Part shown: positions 34,852-42,555 of the stretch, piece after piece | How positions within the stretch are numbered: the stretch's first letter is position 1 | Layout: every line of letters starts with the position of its first letter | Source: Sinomonas notoginsengisoli | Lineage (GTDB): Bacteria > Actinomycetota > Actinomycetes > Actinomycetales > Micrococcaceae | Assembly (NCBI RefSeq): GCF_021554725.1 | Contig: NZ_JAIZDP010000003.1 | Coordinates: 124,001-188,000, forward strand | DNA: 64,000 nucleotides | Direction of reading: 5' to 3' | Translations under genes and position numbers: made by a program | The notes under the pieces: generated by a model | Database searches by the model: none | What the model saw: the letters and a program-made list of their open reading frames with translations, nothing else | What the model was told of the DNA's origin: nothing

Positions 34852-36474
34852 TTACTCGGCGAGGAGCCTCCGCAGGAAGACCGCGATGCCCTCCAGGGCT
34901 AGGACCACGGCGACCACGAGGAGGGCGAAGGTCGCAACCACGTTGTAATGGCTCAGCTGGGCTGCCGTGAACATCGCCTGCCCCACACCGCCGGCGCCCA
35001 CCACCGCGAGGACGGTCGCCGCACGCACGTTGGCGTCGAGCGCGTAGAACAGGTGCCCGACAACGGCCGGGGCGGCCTGCGGGAGGGTCGCCGAGAAGTA
35101 CACCTGCGGCCGGGTGGCACCCACGGCCTTGAGCGCGCGCTCAGGTCCGGGGTCGACCTCTTCGATGGAATCAGCCAGCAGCTTGCCGAGCAGACCCACT
35201 GTGCCGATGCCGAGGGCCAACGCCGCGGCGCTCCCACCGAGCCCCGTGACGAGGATGAGCACGATCGCGAGGATGAGCTCCGGGATTCCGCGGACAGCAA
35301 GGAGGACCAAACGCGCCACCGCGTGCGTGGCGCCGCCGGGCGCGACATTCGACGCGGCAAGGGAGCCGACAATCCCGGAGAGGACGGCGCCCACGAGGGT
35401 GCCCGCCAGCGCGATCGCGATCGTGTCCCAGAGCATCTTGACCACCTGGGCCGCCGTGTACTCGCCCGTCGAGAGCGGGAAGAACGCCGCGAGCCGCTGC
35501 GGGAGGACCCCCCACACCGTGAGGAAGTCTCCCCATGCTGGCTGCGCGAGGAGAGTCGAGCCAACCACGACCGCCGCCGCAGTCCACCCGAGGACGGGTC
35601 CGCGGCGTCGACGCCAGGCGTCTGGGCTGATGGAGGACGCCTTCCCAGAGCCCATCACCATGCGTCGGATGCCCGTGGAGATCAGCTCCATGGCCACGCA
35701 AAGGAGGAACAGGATGAGCGCCACGGCCATGGCCCTCTTGTAGTCGAGGCGCTGGATGCTCGCGGACAGCTCGTACCCGAGACCGGGCATGCCCACGTAG
35801 CCGAGGATCGCAGACGCCCGGAGGTTGATGTCGTTGCGGTGCAGCACGGTCGCGATCCAGCTCGGGGTGACCTGCGGGAGGATCCCCGTGGCGAACTCCT
35901 GCAGCTTCGTGGCGCCGGCGGCACGGATGGCGGTGCGGGGGCCCTCGTCGATCTGCTCGATCGCGTCCGCGAAGAGCTTGCCCACCATGCCCACCGAGTG
36001 GAGGCCGATCGCAAGGATCCCAGGCAGCGAGCCGAGGGAGAACATCGTGGCGAGCATGATGATGAGGATCAGCTCGGGGAAGGCGCGCGCGAGCACGGTG
36101 ATGGCCCGGCCGATCCACCGGAGCACGGGGTGCGGGCTCGTGTTGCCTGCAGCCCAGTAGGCGACCGGCACCGAGATGATGGCGGCCACAACGGTTCCGC
36201 AGATGACGATCGCGAGCGTCAGGATGGTGAGCCGCAGGAGCTCACCGGGCTCGGAGAAGTCGAGCGGCATCATGCGCGCGAAGAACCGCTGGGCGGAGAC
36301 GAGGCTCTTGTTCAGGCTCACGCCGGTGAAGTCGAGCTCGATGAACGCGAGGACCCCGGCAGCAACGAAGGCGCCGAGGACCGCTGCAACGGTGATGCCC
36401 GCCGCACGACGGCGCGTGGTCACCGCGGACGCGGGCGATTTGGCCCGCGGCGGGGCGGGGGGTGCGATGGTCAC
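34852..36474 (-). CDS. phnE: Phosphonate ABC transporter permease, two PhnE domains fused
   Basis: The protein has 540 residues, twice the size of a single PhnE. Each half carries a permease EAA-type loop: GATKLQEFATGILPQVTPSWIATVLHRNDINLRASAILGYVGMPGLG (about 215-265) and GATRPQVYFSATLPQAAPAVVGHLFYALDANVRAATVLAVVGAGGVG (about 460-505). The gene therefore encodes both channel halves in one chain. It begins at GTG 36474, overlapping the phnC stop by 4 nt (GTGA). It imports phosphonates across the membrane with PhnC and PhnD. Reading further upstream of the GTG is antisense-like. Confidence 0.9.
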   Translation of the reverse strand: MTIAPPAPPRAKSPASAVTTRRRAAGITVAAVLGAFVAAGVLAFIELDFTGVSLNKSLVSAQRFFARMMPLDFSEPGELLRLTILTLAIVICGTVVAAIISVPVAYWAAGNTSPHPVLRWIGRAITVLARAFPELILIIMLATMFSLGSLPGILAIGLHSVGMVGKLFADAIEQIDEGPRTAIRAAGATKLQEFATGILPQVTPSWIATVLHRNDINLRASAILGYVGMPGLGYELSASIQRLDYKRAMAVALILFLLCVAMELISTGIRRMVMGSGKASSISPDAWRRRRGPVLGWTAAAVVVGSTLLAQPAWGDFLTVWGVLPQRLAAFFPLSTGEYTAAQVVKMLWDTIAIALAGTLVGAVLSGIVGSLAASNVAPGGATHAVARLVLLAVRGIPELILAIVLILVTGLGGSAAALALGIGTVGLLGKLLADSIEEVDPGPERALKAVGATRPQVYFSATLPQAAPAVVGHLFYALDANVRAATVLAVVGAGGVGQAMFTAAQLSHYNVVATFALLVVAVVLALEGIAVFLRRLLAE

Positions 36475-37235
36475 AGTGCAGCGCCGACCGGACCGTAGAT
36501 CCGCATGACAGCCTCCCGGTCGACGGCCGCAGCCGGCGTGTCGAGGACGACCCTCCCGCTCTGGAGTCCGATGAGGCGGTCTCCCCAGGACGCCGCAAGC
36601 TCGATCTGGTGGAGGCTGCACACCACCGTGAGGCCCCGCTCACGTCCGATCTCGCGGATGAGGTCCATGACCTGCCTCGAGGACTCTGGGTCGAGGGACG
36701 CGACGGGCTCGTCCGCGAGCAGGATCTCAGGCGACTGCATGAGCGCCCGCGCGATCGCGACGCGCTGCTGCTGCCCTCCGGACAGTGTGTCGGCCCGTTG
36801 ATACTCCCGCCCGGCCAGGCCGACGCGCTCGAGGTGACCGAGCGCCGTCGTGCGCAATGACGTCGGGTAGGACCAGACGCCGAGGCGCGGCCCGGCGAGG
36901 GTGGAGAGCGCACCCGAGAGCACGTTCTCGAGGACGGACAGGGAGCCGACGAGCTCGAACTGCTGGAAAACCACGCCGATCCGCGAACGGAGCCGGCGCA
37001 GTGCCCTGCCGCGCAAGGCGGGGACGTTTTCGCCGAGGACTCGGATGGAGCCCGAGGTGGGGAGGTCGAGCTGGTCGATGTGCCGCAAGAGCGTCGACTT
37101 GCCTGACCCGGACAGGCCGAGGAGGACCACGATCTCGCCCTCCCCGACCGTGAGGCTCACGCCGTCGAGAGCGCGAAGGTCGCCGTACTGCTTGACGAGG
37201 TCGTTGATCTCGACGACGGCGTGAGACTCGGGCAT
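36471..37235 (-). CDS. phnC: Phosphonate ABC transporter ATP-binding protein
   Basis: The protein has 254 residues. It has Walker A VVLLGLSGSGKSTLLRHI, the Q-loop in IGVVFQQFELVGSLSVLENVLSGAL (the PhnC-type sequence with ENVLSG), the signature TLSGGQQQRVAIARALMQSPEILLADEPVASLDP and the H-loop CSLHQIELA. It powers PhnE. It is overlapped by phnE and separated from phnD by 3 nt. Confidence 0.92.
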   Translation of the reverse strand: MPESHAVVEINDLVKQYGDLRALDGVSLTVGEGEIVVLLGLSGSGKSTLLRHIDQLDLPTSGSIRVLGENVPALRGRALRRLRSRIGVVFQQFELVGSLSVLENVLSGALSTLAGPRLGVWSYPTSLRTTALGHLERVGLAGREYQRADTLSGGQQQRVAIARALMQSPEILLADEPVASLDPESSRQVMDLIREIGRERGLTVVCSLHQIELAASWGDRLIGLQSGRVVLDTPAAAVDREAVMRIYGPVGAAL

Positions 37236-37238
37236 GGC

Positions 37239-38186
37239 TCAGATTCCCTGGCAGGTCTTGACGTCGGGCAGCTTGTGGCAGAGGTCGCGCAGGTTGTCGT
37301 AGTACTTGTCGTCGACCGGCTTGTTGCCCTCGCCGAAGAACTTGTCGAAGGCGGCCGTGGTGGTGATGCCGGCGTCCTTGATGTCCTTGGTCGTCACGGT
37401 GGACATCTTGTCCTTGAGCGTGGCCTTGAGATCCGCGGGGAGCGCGTCGGAGACCGCGAACGGCGGGCCCGGGACGAACTCCTTGTGGACAACCTTGAGG
37501 TCGCCGCTCTTGAACAGGCCGGCCGCGGGGCCTGTGGTGGTCACCGTGATCTCCTGCGCGAAGCCTGCCTCGCACTCGGTGCCCTGGGCGGTCTTCTGGG
37601 CGGAGACGTCATGCTTGCCGGCGAACACAGGTGTGTAGTCGCCCTTGTTCAGGCCGGCCTTGGTGAGCATGTAGGTCGGGAAGAGGTAGCCGGAGGTCGA
37701 GTTCTCGTTGACGAAGCAGACCTTCTTGCCCTTGAACCCGGCTACGTCCGTGATGGACGAGCTCGCCGGCACGATCGCGGTCGAGTAGTAGCCCGGCTCG
37801 TGGGTGCTCGCGTCGACGGAGGCGCCGACGGGTGTGAACTGCGCGCCCTTGGCCTTGGCCTGAAGGTAGGTGAAGCCGGAGAAGGAGACCACGTCGACCT
37901 GGCCGGCCACGGAGGCCTCGATGAGGGCGGCGTAGTTCGAGGACTCCTTGACCTCGACTTTCTTGCCGGTGACCTTGCCGACGTAGTCGGCAATCGGCTG
38001 CCACGTCGAGGTCGCGGCGCTCTCGTCCGGGACCATGCCGATGATGAGGGTCGAGGAGTCCTTCGCAAACGTGCCCGCGCCGGCGGACGGGGTGCTCGCG
38101 GCGGAGGCGCCGCAGGCGCTGAGCGCGAGCATGGCGCCGAGGGCAAGCGCGACAGCCTTGATGGGCCGGTTCAGGGGGAACTTCAT
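37239..38186 (-). CDS. phnD: Phosphonate-binding lipoprotein
   Basis: The protein has 315 residues. A lipoprotein signal peptide ends at the lipobox LSAC (Cys24 approx.), followed by an Ala/Ser-rich spacer. The PhnD core includes LIIGMVPDESAATSTWQPIADYVGKVTGKKVEVKESSNYAALIEASVAGQVDVVSFSGFTYLQAKAKGA and FVNENSTSGYLFPTYML, where Ser/Thr residues contact the phosphonate. It captures the substrate outside the cytoplasmic membrane for PhnCE. The C terminus carries an extra Cys pair (CHKLPDVKTC), possibly a disulfide. It lies 36 nt downstream of the FAD oxidase gene. Confidence 0.92.
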   Translation of the reverse strand: MKFPLNRPIKAVALALGAMLALSACGASAASTPSAGAGTFAKDSSTLIIGMVPDESAATSTWQPIADYVGKVTGKKVEVKESSNYAALIEASVAGQVDVVSFSGFTYLQAKAKGAQFTPVGASVDASTHEPGYYSTAIVPASSSITDVAGFKGKKVCFVNENSTSGYLFPTYMLTKAGLNKGDYTPVFAGKHDVSAQKTAQGTECEAGFAQEITVTTTGPAAGLFKSGDLKVVHKEFVPGPPFAVSDALPADLKATLKDKMSTVTTKDIKDAGITTTAAFDKFFGEGNKPVDDKYYDNLRDLCHKLPDVKTCQGI

Positions 38187-38222
38187 GGGTTGTGCCTTCC
38201 GGAGGTGGGTGTTGTGGTGCGG

Positions 38223-39431
38223 TCAGGGGGTCGGGGCCATGGCGGCCAGCGTGCGCTCGGCGAGGCCGAAGGAGAGCGTCATGCCGACGCCGGACGTCAC
38301 CGAGACGACCGTGACGCCCGGCGCGACGTCGCGCACGAGGTAGGGGGCGACGTCGGACGACGCGTAGACGCCCTGCCAGCGTTCGATCACGGTGAGGTCG
38401 CGCCCGAGCACGGCTCGGTGCTCGTCGAGAAGGATCTGGCTCGTGCGCTCGTCGAGGAACGGCGCGGCCGTGAGCGAGTAGGCGTGGGAGTCTCCGACGA
38501 GGAGTGTGCCGTCGGGACGCTGCGTGCACATGACGTTCGCGCCGATCTCGAGCAGCTCGGGCTGCGCGGCCACGACCTGCTCGCGCAGGCCCTGCGCCGA
38601 AGGCATGTCCGTGAACGCCGGGTAGCGGAGCATCGACGTGGCAGTCAGGACGGCCGGCACGATCTCGGGCTCCGCGGAGGCCTCGTCGTGGGCCATCTGG
38701 ACGCGGGCCATCTGGAGCACGCACCGCTGGATCTGATGCTCGGCGGCGAGCTCGGGCCAGAGCCGGTCGACATCGTTCCCGACGCACACGATGGCGCGGC
38801 GGGCATGCAGCGTGCCGCGCGAGGTGCGCACGACGACGGTCTGGTCGCCTTGCGCACCTGACGCGCCATCAGCGCCGAGGGCCGTCGTGTTCCAGCGGAC
38901 TTCTCCACGGGGCTGGGCGTCGACCCATGCGGCAAGGGCCGCGACCGTGGTGCGGGGGTCGACCCTGAGGTCGTCCCGAAGCCAGGCTCCGCCGAGGATG
39001 CCCTCGGCGTCCGAGCGGCCGATCCGGCTCGAGGTCTCCTCGGCATCGAGGAGCTGGACCTCGCCCGCCTCGCGAGCCGCGGCGAGCTCCTCGAGGATGG
39101 CGAGCTCTGCTGGGGTTCGCGCGATCACCACGGCCCCCGCTTCCGCTGCCCGGAACCCGGCCTTCTCGGCCATGGCGAGCAAATGACGGCGGGAGGACTT
39201 CGCCATCGTGTGAAGGTCGCCGGACTGCGCCGTGATGCACGCGTGTCCGAAGTTGCGGACCGAGGCCCCGACGGCCTCGTGGTCGCGATCGACCACGACG
39301 ACGCTCCACCCCTCTGCGAGGGCGAGTGAGGCATGGGCGAGGCCTACGATGCCAGCGCCGATGACGACGAGGTCCACATCATCGGAGAGGCCTGCGCGTG
39401 CCGGCCCTACAGCTGGTAGTTGATCGTTCAC
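38223..39431 (-). CDS. FAD-dependent amine oxidase-like protein of phosphonate clusters (TIGR03364 type)
   Basis: The protein has 402 residues of the DAO (glycine/sarcosine oxidase) family. It has the FAD motif VDLVVIGAGIVGLAHASLALAEGWSVVVVDRD, GASVRNFGHACITAQSG just after it, and the C-terminal SVTSGVGMTLSFGLAERTLA. The SVRNFGH motif and the setting (PhnCDE plus a phosphonatase-like HAD protein) match TIGR03364, proposed to oxidatively deaminate an aminophosphonate other than plain 2-aminoethylphosphonate. The substrate is inference. The start is GTG 39431 without an evident ribosome-binding site and lying inside a palindrome; the first 15 residues could be spurious. It heads the phnDCE operon. 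Confidence 0.8.
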   Translation of the reverse strand: MNDQLPAVGPARAGLSDDVDLVVIGAGIVGLAHASLALAEGWSVVVVDRDHEAVGASVRNFGHACITAQSGDLHTMAKSSRRHLLAMAEKAGFRAAEAGAVVIARTPAELAILEELAAAREAGEVQLLDAEETSSRIGRSDAEGILGGAWLRDDLRVDPRTTVAALAAWVDAQPRGEVRWNTTALGADGASGAQGDQTVVVRTSRGTLHARRAIVCVGNDVDRLWPELAAEHQIQRCVLQMARVQMAHDEASAEPEIVPAVLTATSMLRYPAFTDMPSAQGLREQVVAAQPELLEIGANVMCTQRPDGTLLVGDSHAYSLTAAPFLDERTSQILLDEHRAVLGRDLTVIERWQGVYASSDVAPYLVRDVAPGVTVVSVTSGVGMTLSFGLAERTLAAMAPTP

Positions 39432-39444
39432 GCTTTAGAGCGTG
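39429..39444. promoter_or_regulatory. Palindrome over the start of the FAD oxidase gene
   Basis: CACGCT-TTAG-AGCGTG is a perfect 6-bp inverted repeat with a 4-nt loop; its left end is the GTG start codon of the flavoprotein gene read on the minus strand. It may be an operator or may hide the start in a small hairpin. Confidence 0.4.
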
Positions 39445-39479
39445 CGGTGCGAAGGGCGACTTCTTCAAATCCAAATGAC

Positions 39480-39495
39480 ACTTGTATTGATAAGT
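39480..39495. promoter_or_regulatory. GntR-type operator copy 1 (phosphonate cluster)
   Basis: ACTTGTATTGATAAGT has inverted ACTT/AAGT ends and matches copy 2 at 39578 in 13 of 16 positions. It is about 50 bp upstream of the FAD-oxidase/phnDCE operon start. The form resembles ACTTGTATACAAGT-like sites bound by UTRA-domain GntR regulators. Confidence 0.6.
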
Positions 39496-39577
39496 TGGCC
39501 GAGCGTTTACAACCGTCAGCCAAAGATTCACATGGTGTTTACCGAGGGGGATCAAACGATTGGTGGATGGCTGGACA

Positions 39578-39593
39578 ACTTGTATTCTCAAGT
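39578..39593. promoter_or_regulatory. GntR-type operator copy 2 (overlaps gntR translation start region)
   Basis: ACTTG-TATTCT-CAAGT is a 5-bp inverted repeat ending two bases before the chosen ATG of the gntR gene. With copy 1 it frames the divergent promoter, a layout expected for autoregulation and control of both arms. Confidence 0.6.
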
Positions 39594-39595
39594 TC

Positions 39596-40357
39596 ATGAC
39601 CACGTCCCCGTCCGCCGAACCCCGCCACCACCTCCTCGCAGAGGAGTTCCGGGACAGGATCGCGGCGGAAGTCTGGGCAGTAGGGGCGAAGATCCCCAGC
39701 GAGTCCGAGCTCTGCCAGGAGTTCGGGACCTCACGGGGGCCTGTCCGTCAGGCGCTCCAGGCGCTGCGGGCCGAGGGCCTCGTGACGGGCGGACGCGGGC
39801 GTCCGCCCGTAGTTCGCGGAACCGTGCCTTCGCAGCCGTTCGAGACGTTCATGTCCTTCACTGAATGGGCCCACGGGATCGGACGCACGCCCGGCCAGAG
39901 GACCATCGAGGTCTCACTGCGGGCGCCGGGTGCTGCCGCGGCCGCGGCCCTACACCTCGACGGCGACGAGAAGGTCGTGAACGTGCTCCGCGTGCGTTCG
40001 CTCGACGGTGCTCCCGCCATGGTGGAGCGCGCGAGCTTCGTGCAGGATGTGGGTCGGCACCTCTTCGAGTTCGACGCCGACTCGGGGTCGATCTTCGCCT
40101 TCCTCAAGGCCCGGGGAGCGGACCTGCATGGGGCACAGCACACGATCGACGCGGTTCTGGCGGACGACGTGGACAGCACCCTTCTGGGCTGTGCCATGGG
40201 AGCGGCGCTCCTGCGCGAGCGTCGCGTCACTGTAACCCGCGAGGTCCTGCCCATCGAGTACTCCGACGACCGCTACCTGCCGCAACTGACGAGCTTCACG
40301 ATCAACAACACCGTGGACAGCCGGGCCCGCCTGGCCCGCGTCCCCTCGAGCGAATGA
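39596..40357 (+). CDS. GntR-family regulator with UTRA domain (phosphonate cluster)
   Basis: The protein has 253 residues. The N-terminal winged helix (PRHHLLAEEFRDRIAAEVWAVGAKIPSESELCQEFGTSRGPVRQALQALRAEGLVTGGRGR, about 8-70) is followed by a UTRA effector domain with VNVLRVRSLDGAPAMVERASFVQD. This HutC-like subfamily often regulates phosphonate genes. The ATG has no ribosome-binding site and the operator fills its place; a leaderless transcript, or starts at TTG 39560 or GTG 39563 behind GAGGGGG, are alternatives. It is followed 7 nt later by the hydrolase gene and is divergent from the phn operon. Confidence 0.87.
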   Translation: MTTSPSAEPRHHLLAEEFRDRIAAEVWAVGAKIPSESELCQEFGTSRGPVRQALQALRAEGLVTGGRGRPPVVRGTVPSQPFETFMSFTEWAHGIGRTPGQRTIEVSLRAPGAAAAAALHLDGDEKVVNVLRVRSLDGAPAMVERASFVQDVGRHLFEFDADSGSIFAFLKARGADLHGAQHTIDAVLADDVDSTLLGCAMGAALLRERRVTVTREVLPIEYSDDRYLPQLTSFTINNTVDSRARLARVPSSE

Positions 40358-40364
40358 GGACAAG

Positions 40365-41123
40365 ATGATCACACTCGTGGCCTGCGACATGGCCGGCACC
40401 ACCATCGACGAGCACGGTCTGGTCTACCGCGCCCTCGCGGACGCCGTCCAGCACATCGCCGGCGCCCGGCCGAGCGACGCGGATGTGCAGGACTGGATGG
40501 GAGCGGACAAGGCCGAGGCCATCGGGGCATTGGTCCTGACCGTGGGAGGCACGCCAACCCCCGAGCTCGTGCGTCGCGGTTTCGATGCCTTCAAGGCGGT
40601 CCTTGCCAGGTACTACACCGAGCAGCCGCCGGTCGCCCTGCCGGGCGTCGAGGAGGCGCTGGCCGAACTGCGCGGCCGCGGGGTCAAGGTGGCCCTGACC
40701 ACCGGCTTTTCCCGGGATGTCGCCGAACCACTGCTCGCATGCCTTGGATGGGCTGTGGCTTCGGAGACCAGCGCACCTCAGCGCGTGGCCGGCGACGTGG
40801 CCGGCAACGGCGGCCCAGCCGTCGGAGCCTCGCCTCGGCTGCTGCTGGACGCAGTCGTCTGCTCGGACGAGGTCGCCGCCGGGCGCCCCGCCCCGTACAT
40901 GATCCACCGGGCCATGGAGCGCACGGGCGTCCAGGACGTGCGCGAGGTCCTTGCCGCCGGCGACACGGTCAACGATCTCCTCGCGGCCACCAACGCGGGC
41001 GTCACCGCCGTCGGCGTCCTGACCGGCAAGCTGAGCCGCGCTGACCTGGAATCCCATCCGCACGGGCACATCCTGGGCGGCGTCCGGGATCTCCCGTCGC
41101 TCCTGGCCAATGACGCGCCATGA
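40365..41123 (+). CDS. Phosphonatase-like HAD hydrolase (TIGR03351 type)
   Basis: The protein has 252 residues. The HAD nucleophile motif is VACDMAGTTIDE (Asp8, with the Ala two residues on that is typical of phosphonoacetaldehyde hydrolase). Lys49 in WMGADKAEAIGAL could be the Schiff-base lysine of the cap domain. Motif II is VALTTGFSRD, and AAGDTVNDLLAATNAGV is motif IV. The family is tied by genomic context to the TIGR03364 oxidase. It is expected to cleave the C-P bond of an aldehyde made by that oxidase. An insertion of about 25 Ala/Gly/Pro residues (SETSAPQRVAGDVAGNGGPAVG) separates motifs II and III. Confidence 0.85.
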   Translation: MITLVACDMAGTTIDEHGLVYRALADAVQHIAGARPSDADVQDWMGADKAEAIGALVLTVGGTPTPELVRRGFDAFKAVLARYYTEQPPVALPGVEEALAELRGRGVKVALTTGFSRDVAEPLLACLGWAVASETSAPQRVAGDVAGNGGPAVGASPRLLLDAVVCSDEVAAGRPAPYMIHRAMERTGVQDVREVLAAGDTVNDLLAATNAGVTAVGVLTGKLSRADLESHPHGHILGGVRDLPSLLANDAP

Positions 41124-41172
41124 CCTCGATGCCCCCGGCCGCGCCCTGCCGACGATCAGAAAGACGCGCCCC

Positions 41173-41292
41173 CTGCCCGCACGCATCATCCGCTTTGCCG
41201 ACCTCCGCTCCACACGATGGAAAAACGGCGGAGGGACCACGGTCGAGATCGCACGCGGCTTCGACGGCGGCGCGCCCGCGACCGCCGTCCTG
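41173..41292 (+). pseudogene. hutD-like remnant with a 60-codon internal deletion
   Basis: The reading LPARIIRFADLRSTRWKNGG, then GTTVEIARG, is followed at once by FDGGAPATAVL. In the intact copy at 34228 these segments are residues 1-29 and 90-100, so the central 60 residues are missing in frame. After 41292 similarity ends and the frame runs on without meaning through the antisense of the next gene. There is no start codon at the matching position (CTG instead of ATG). It is a decayed duplicate on the far side of the phosphonate cluster. Confidence 0.65.
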
Positions 41293-41351
41293 ATCGAGGA
41301 GGACGGTACCTCTGCTGACACCCCTGCGGGGCCGCGCCGCACGCCGCCCAA

Positions 41352-41732
41352 TCAGGGCTCTAGCTGGCGGCGCAGGAGGCAGAACTCGTTGCCCTCGGGA
41401 TCGGCCAGGACATGCCATGGCGCGTCGGCGGGCTGCCCGATGTCGAGGGGACGAGCGCCGAGGGCGAGGAGCCGTTCTAGTTCGTCGTCTTGGTCGCGGT
41501 CCACCGGATTGACGTCGATGTGCAGCGGGAGCCGTCCAAAGCGCGGGTCCTCGCTGGGCATCAGGAGGATAGTGGGCTGCAGGCCGCCGAAGCCGGCGTC
41601 GGGCGGACCGATCTCGATGAGGCCGCCGTCCTCCCGGTCGATTTCCACGTAGCCGAGTACCGAGCTCCAGAACCGCGCGAGCAGCTCGGCGTCGGCGCAT
41701 TTGAGGACAAGTTCGCTGATGCGGGATGCCAT
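41352..41732 (-). CDS. VOC-family (glyoxalase-like) protein
   Basis: This is a 126-residue single VOC domain: ISELVLKCADAELLARFWSSVLGYVEI, DGGLIEIGPPD, LPLHIDV (a possible metal His) and the closing HVLADPEGNEFCLL (a possible metal Glu). Such proteins dimerise and act as dioxygenases, lyases or resistance proteins. No specific role can be given. The ATG at 41732 starts the domain directly; longer reading adds a leader without similarity. It diverges from the HD-domain gene. Confidence 0.8.
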   Translation of the reverse strand: MASRISELVLKCADAELLARFWSSVLGYVEIDREDGGLIEIGPPDAGFGGLQPTILLMPSEDPRFGRLPLHIDVNPVDRDQDDELERLLALGARPLDIGQPADAPWHVLADPEGNEFCLLRRQLEP

Positions 41733-41805
41733 GGGGCACAGTCTAGGTTTCGTCCAGTGGAAGTCCGGGGTGGCATGCGCGGCGTTTTTCGGGTCCACTG
41801 TCGCT

Positions 41806-42516
41806 ATGCCACTCAAGCTCACTCCGTCCGCCAATCACGCGGGGCGGGACCTGACCGCGTCCGTCCCCGCCGAGGCGGACGGCGTCTTCGGCCTTGCCTG
41901 CGGGCCGGGTGACAGGCTGGAGGGCGAACTGGAGCGGATCTGGCCGCGCGCCGCGGTGCATCTGAAGGTGCGCAGCAACGACGCCCACACCCTGTACGCG
42001 GTGGCGATCGCGCGGTCGCTGCTCGCAGCGCACCCGGAGGCGGATGCGTCCGTGGTGCTCCCGGCGATAATGCTGCACGACGTGGGCTGGTCGCAGGTGC
42101 CCGAGGACGAGGTCCTCGAGGCGATCGCGCCCGGCGGCGGGAGGCCGGAGCTGGTCCTGCTGCACGAGAAGGAGGGCGCGCGGCTCGCGGCGGTGATCCT
42201 CGCGGACGCCGGCGTGCCGGTGGAACGCGCGGATCGGATCGTGGACATCGTGGACGGGCACGACTCGCGGCGGGAGTCGCTCTCGGTCGAGGACGCGATT
42301 GTCAAGGACGCGGACAAGGTGTGGCGGCTCTCGCCGCACGGGCTGGACACGGTCATGGACTGGTTCGGGCTGGACAGGGGGCAGGCGCTGCGGCTGTGCG
42401 CGTCGCGCGTGCAGGGGCACCTGTTCACGGATGCGGCGAAGGCGTTAGCGCGGGGCCTGGCGGCAATCGAGTCGGCCAACCTGTGGCCCGAGCGGACGGC
42501 GCTAGAGTTGCCGTGA
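41806..42516 (+). CDS. HD-domain phosphohydrolase
   Basis: The protein has 236 residues. The HD superfamily metal site can be followed: NDAHTLYAVAIARSL (first His), VVLPAIMLHDVGWSQ (HD pair), VDGHDSRRESL and KDADKVWRL (Asp). These proteins hydrolyse phosphates of nucleotides or small metabolites. The protein may start at a downstream site because the first about 20 residues are not typical and no strong ribosome-binding site is visible before 41806. It lies 39 nt before an IclR regulator on the same strand. Confidence 0.75.
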   Translation: MPLKLTPSANHAGRDLTASVPAEADGVFGLACGPGDRLEGELERIWPRAAVHLKVRSNDAHTLYAVAIARSLLAAHPEADASVVLPAIMLHDVGWSQVPEDEVLEAIAPGGGRPELVLLHEKEGARLAAVILADAGVPVERADRIVDIVDGHDSRRESLSVEDAIVKDADKVWRLSPHGLDTVMDWFGLDRGQALRLCASRVQGHLFTDAAKALARGLAAIESANLWPERTALELP

Positions 42517-42555
42517 CACGGCGCGTTGCGACGGGCGCCGGCTGAGGAGGCGCGA

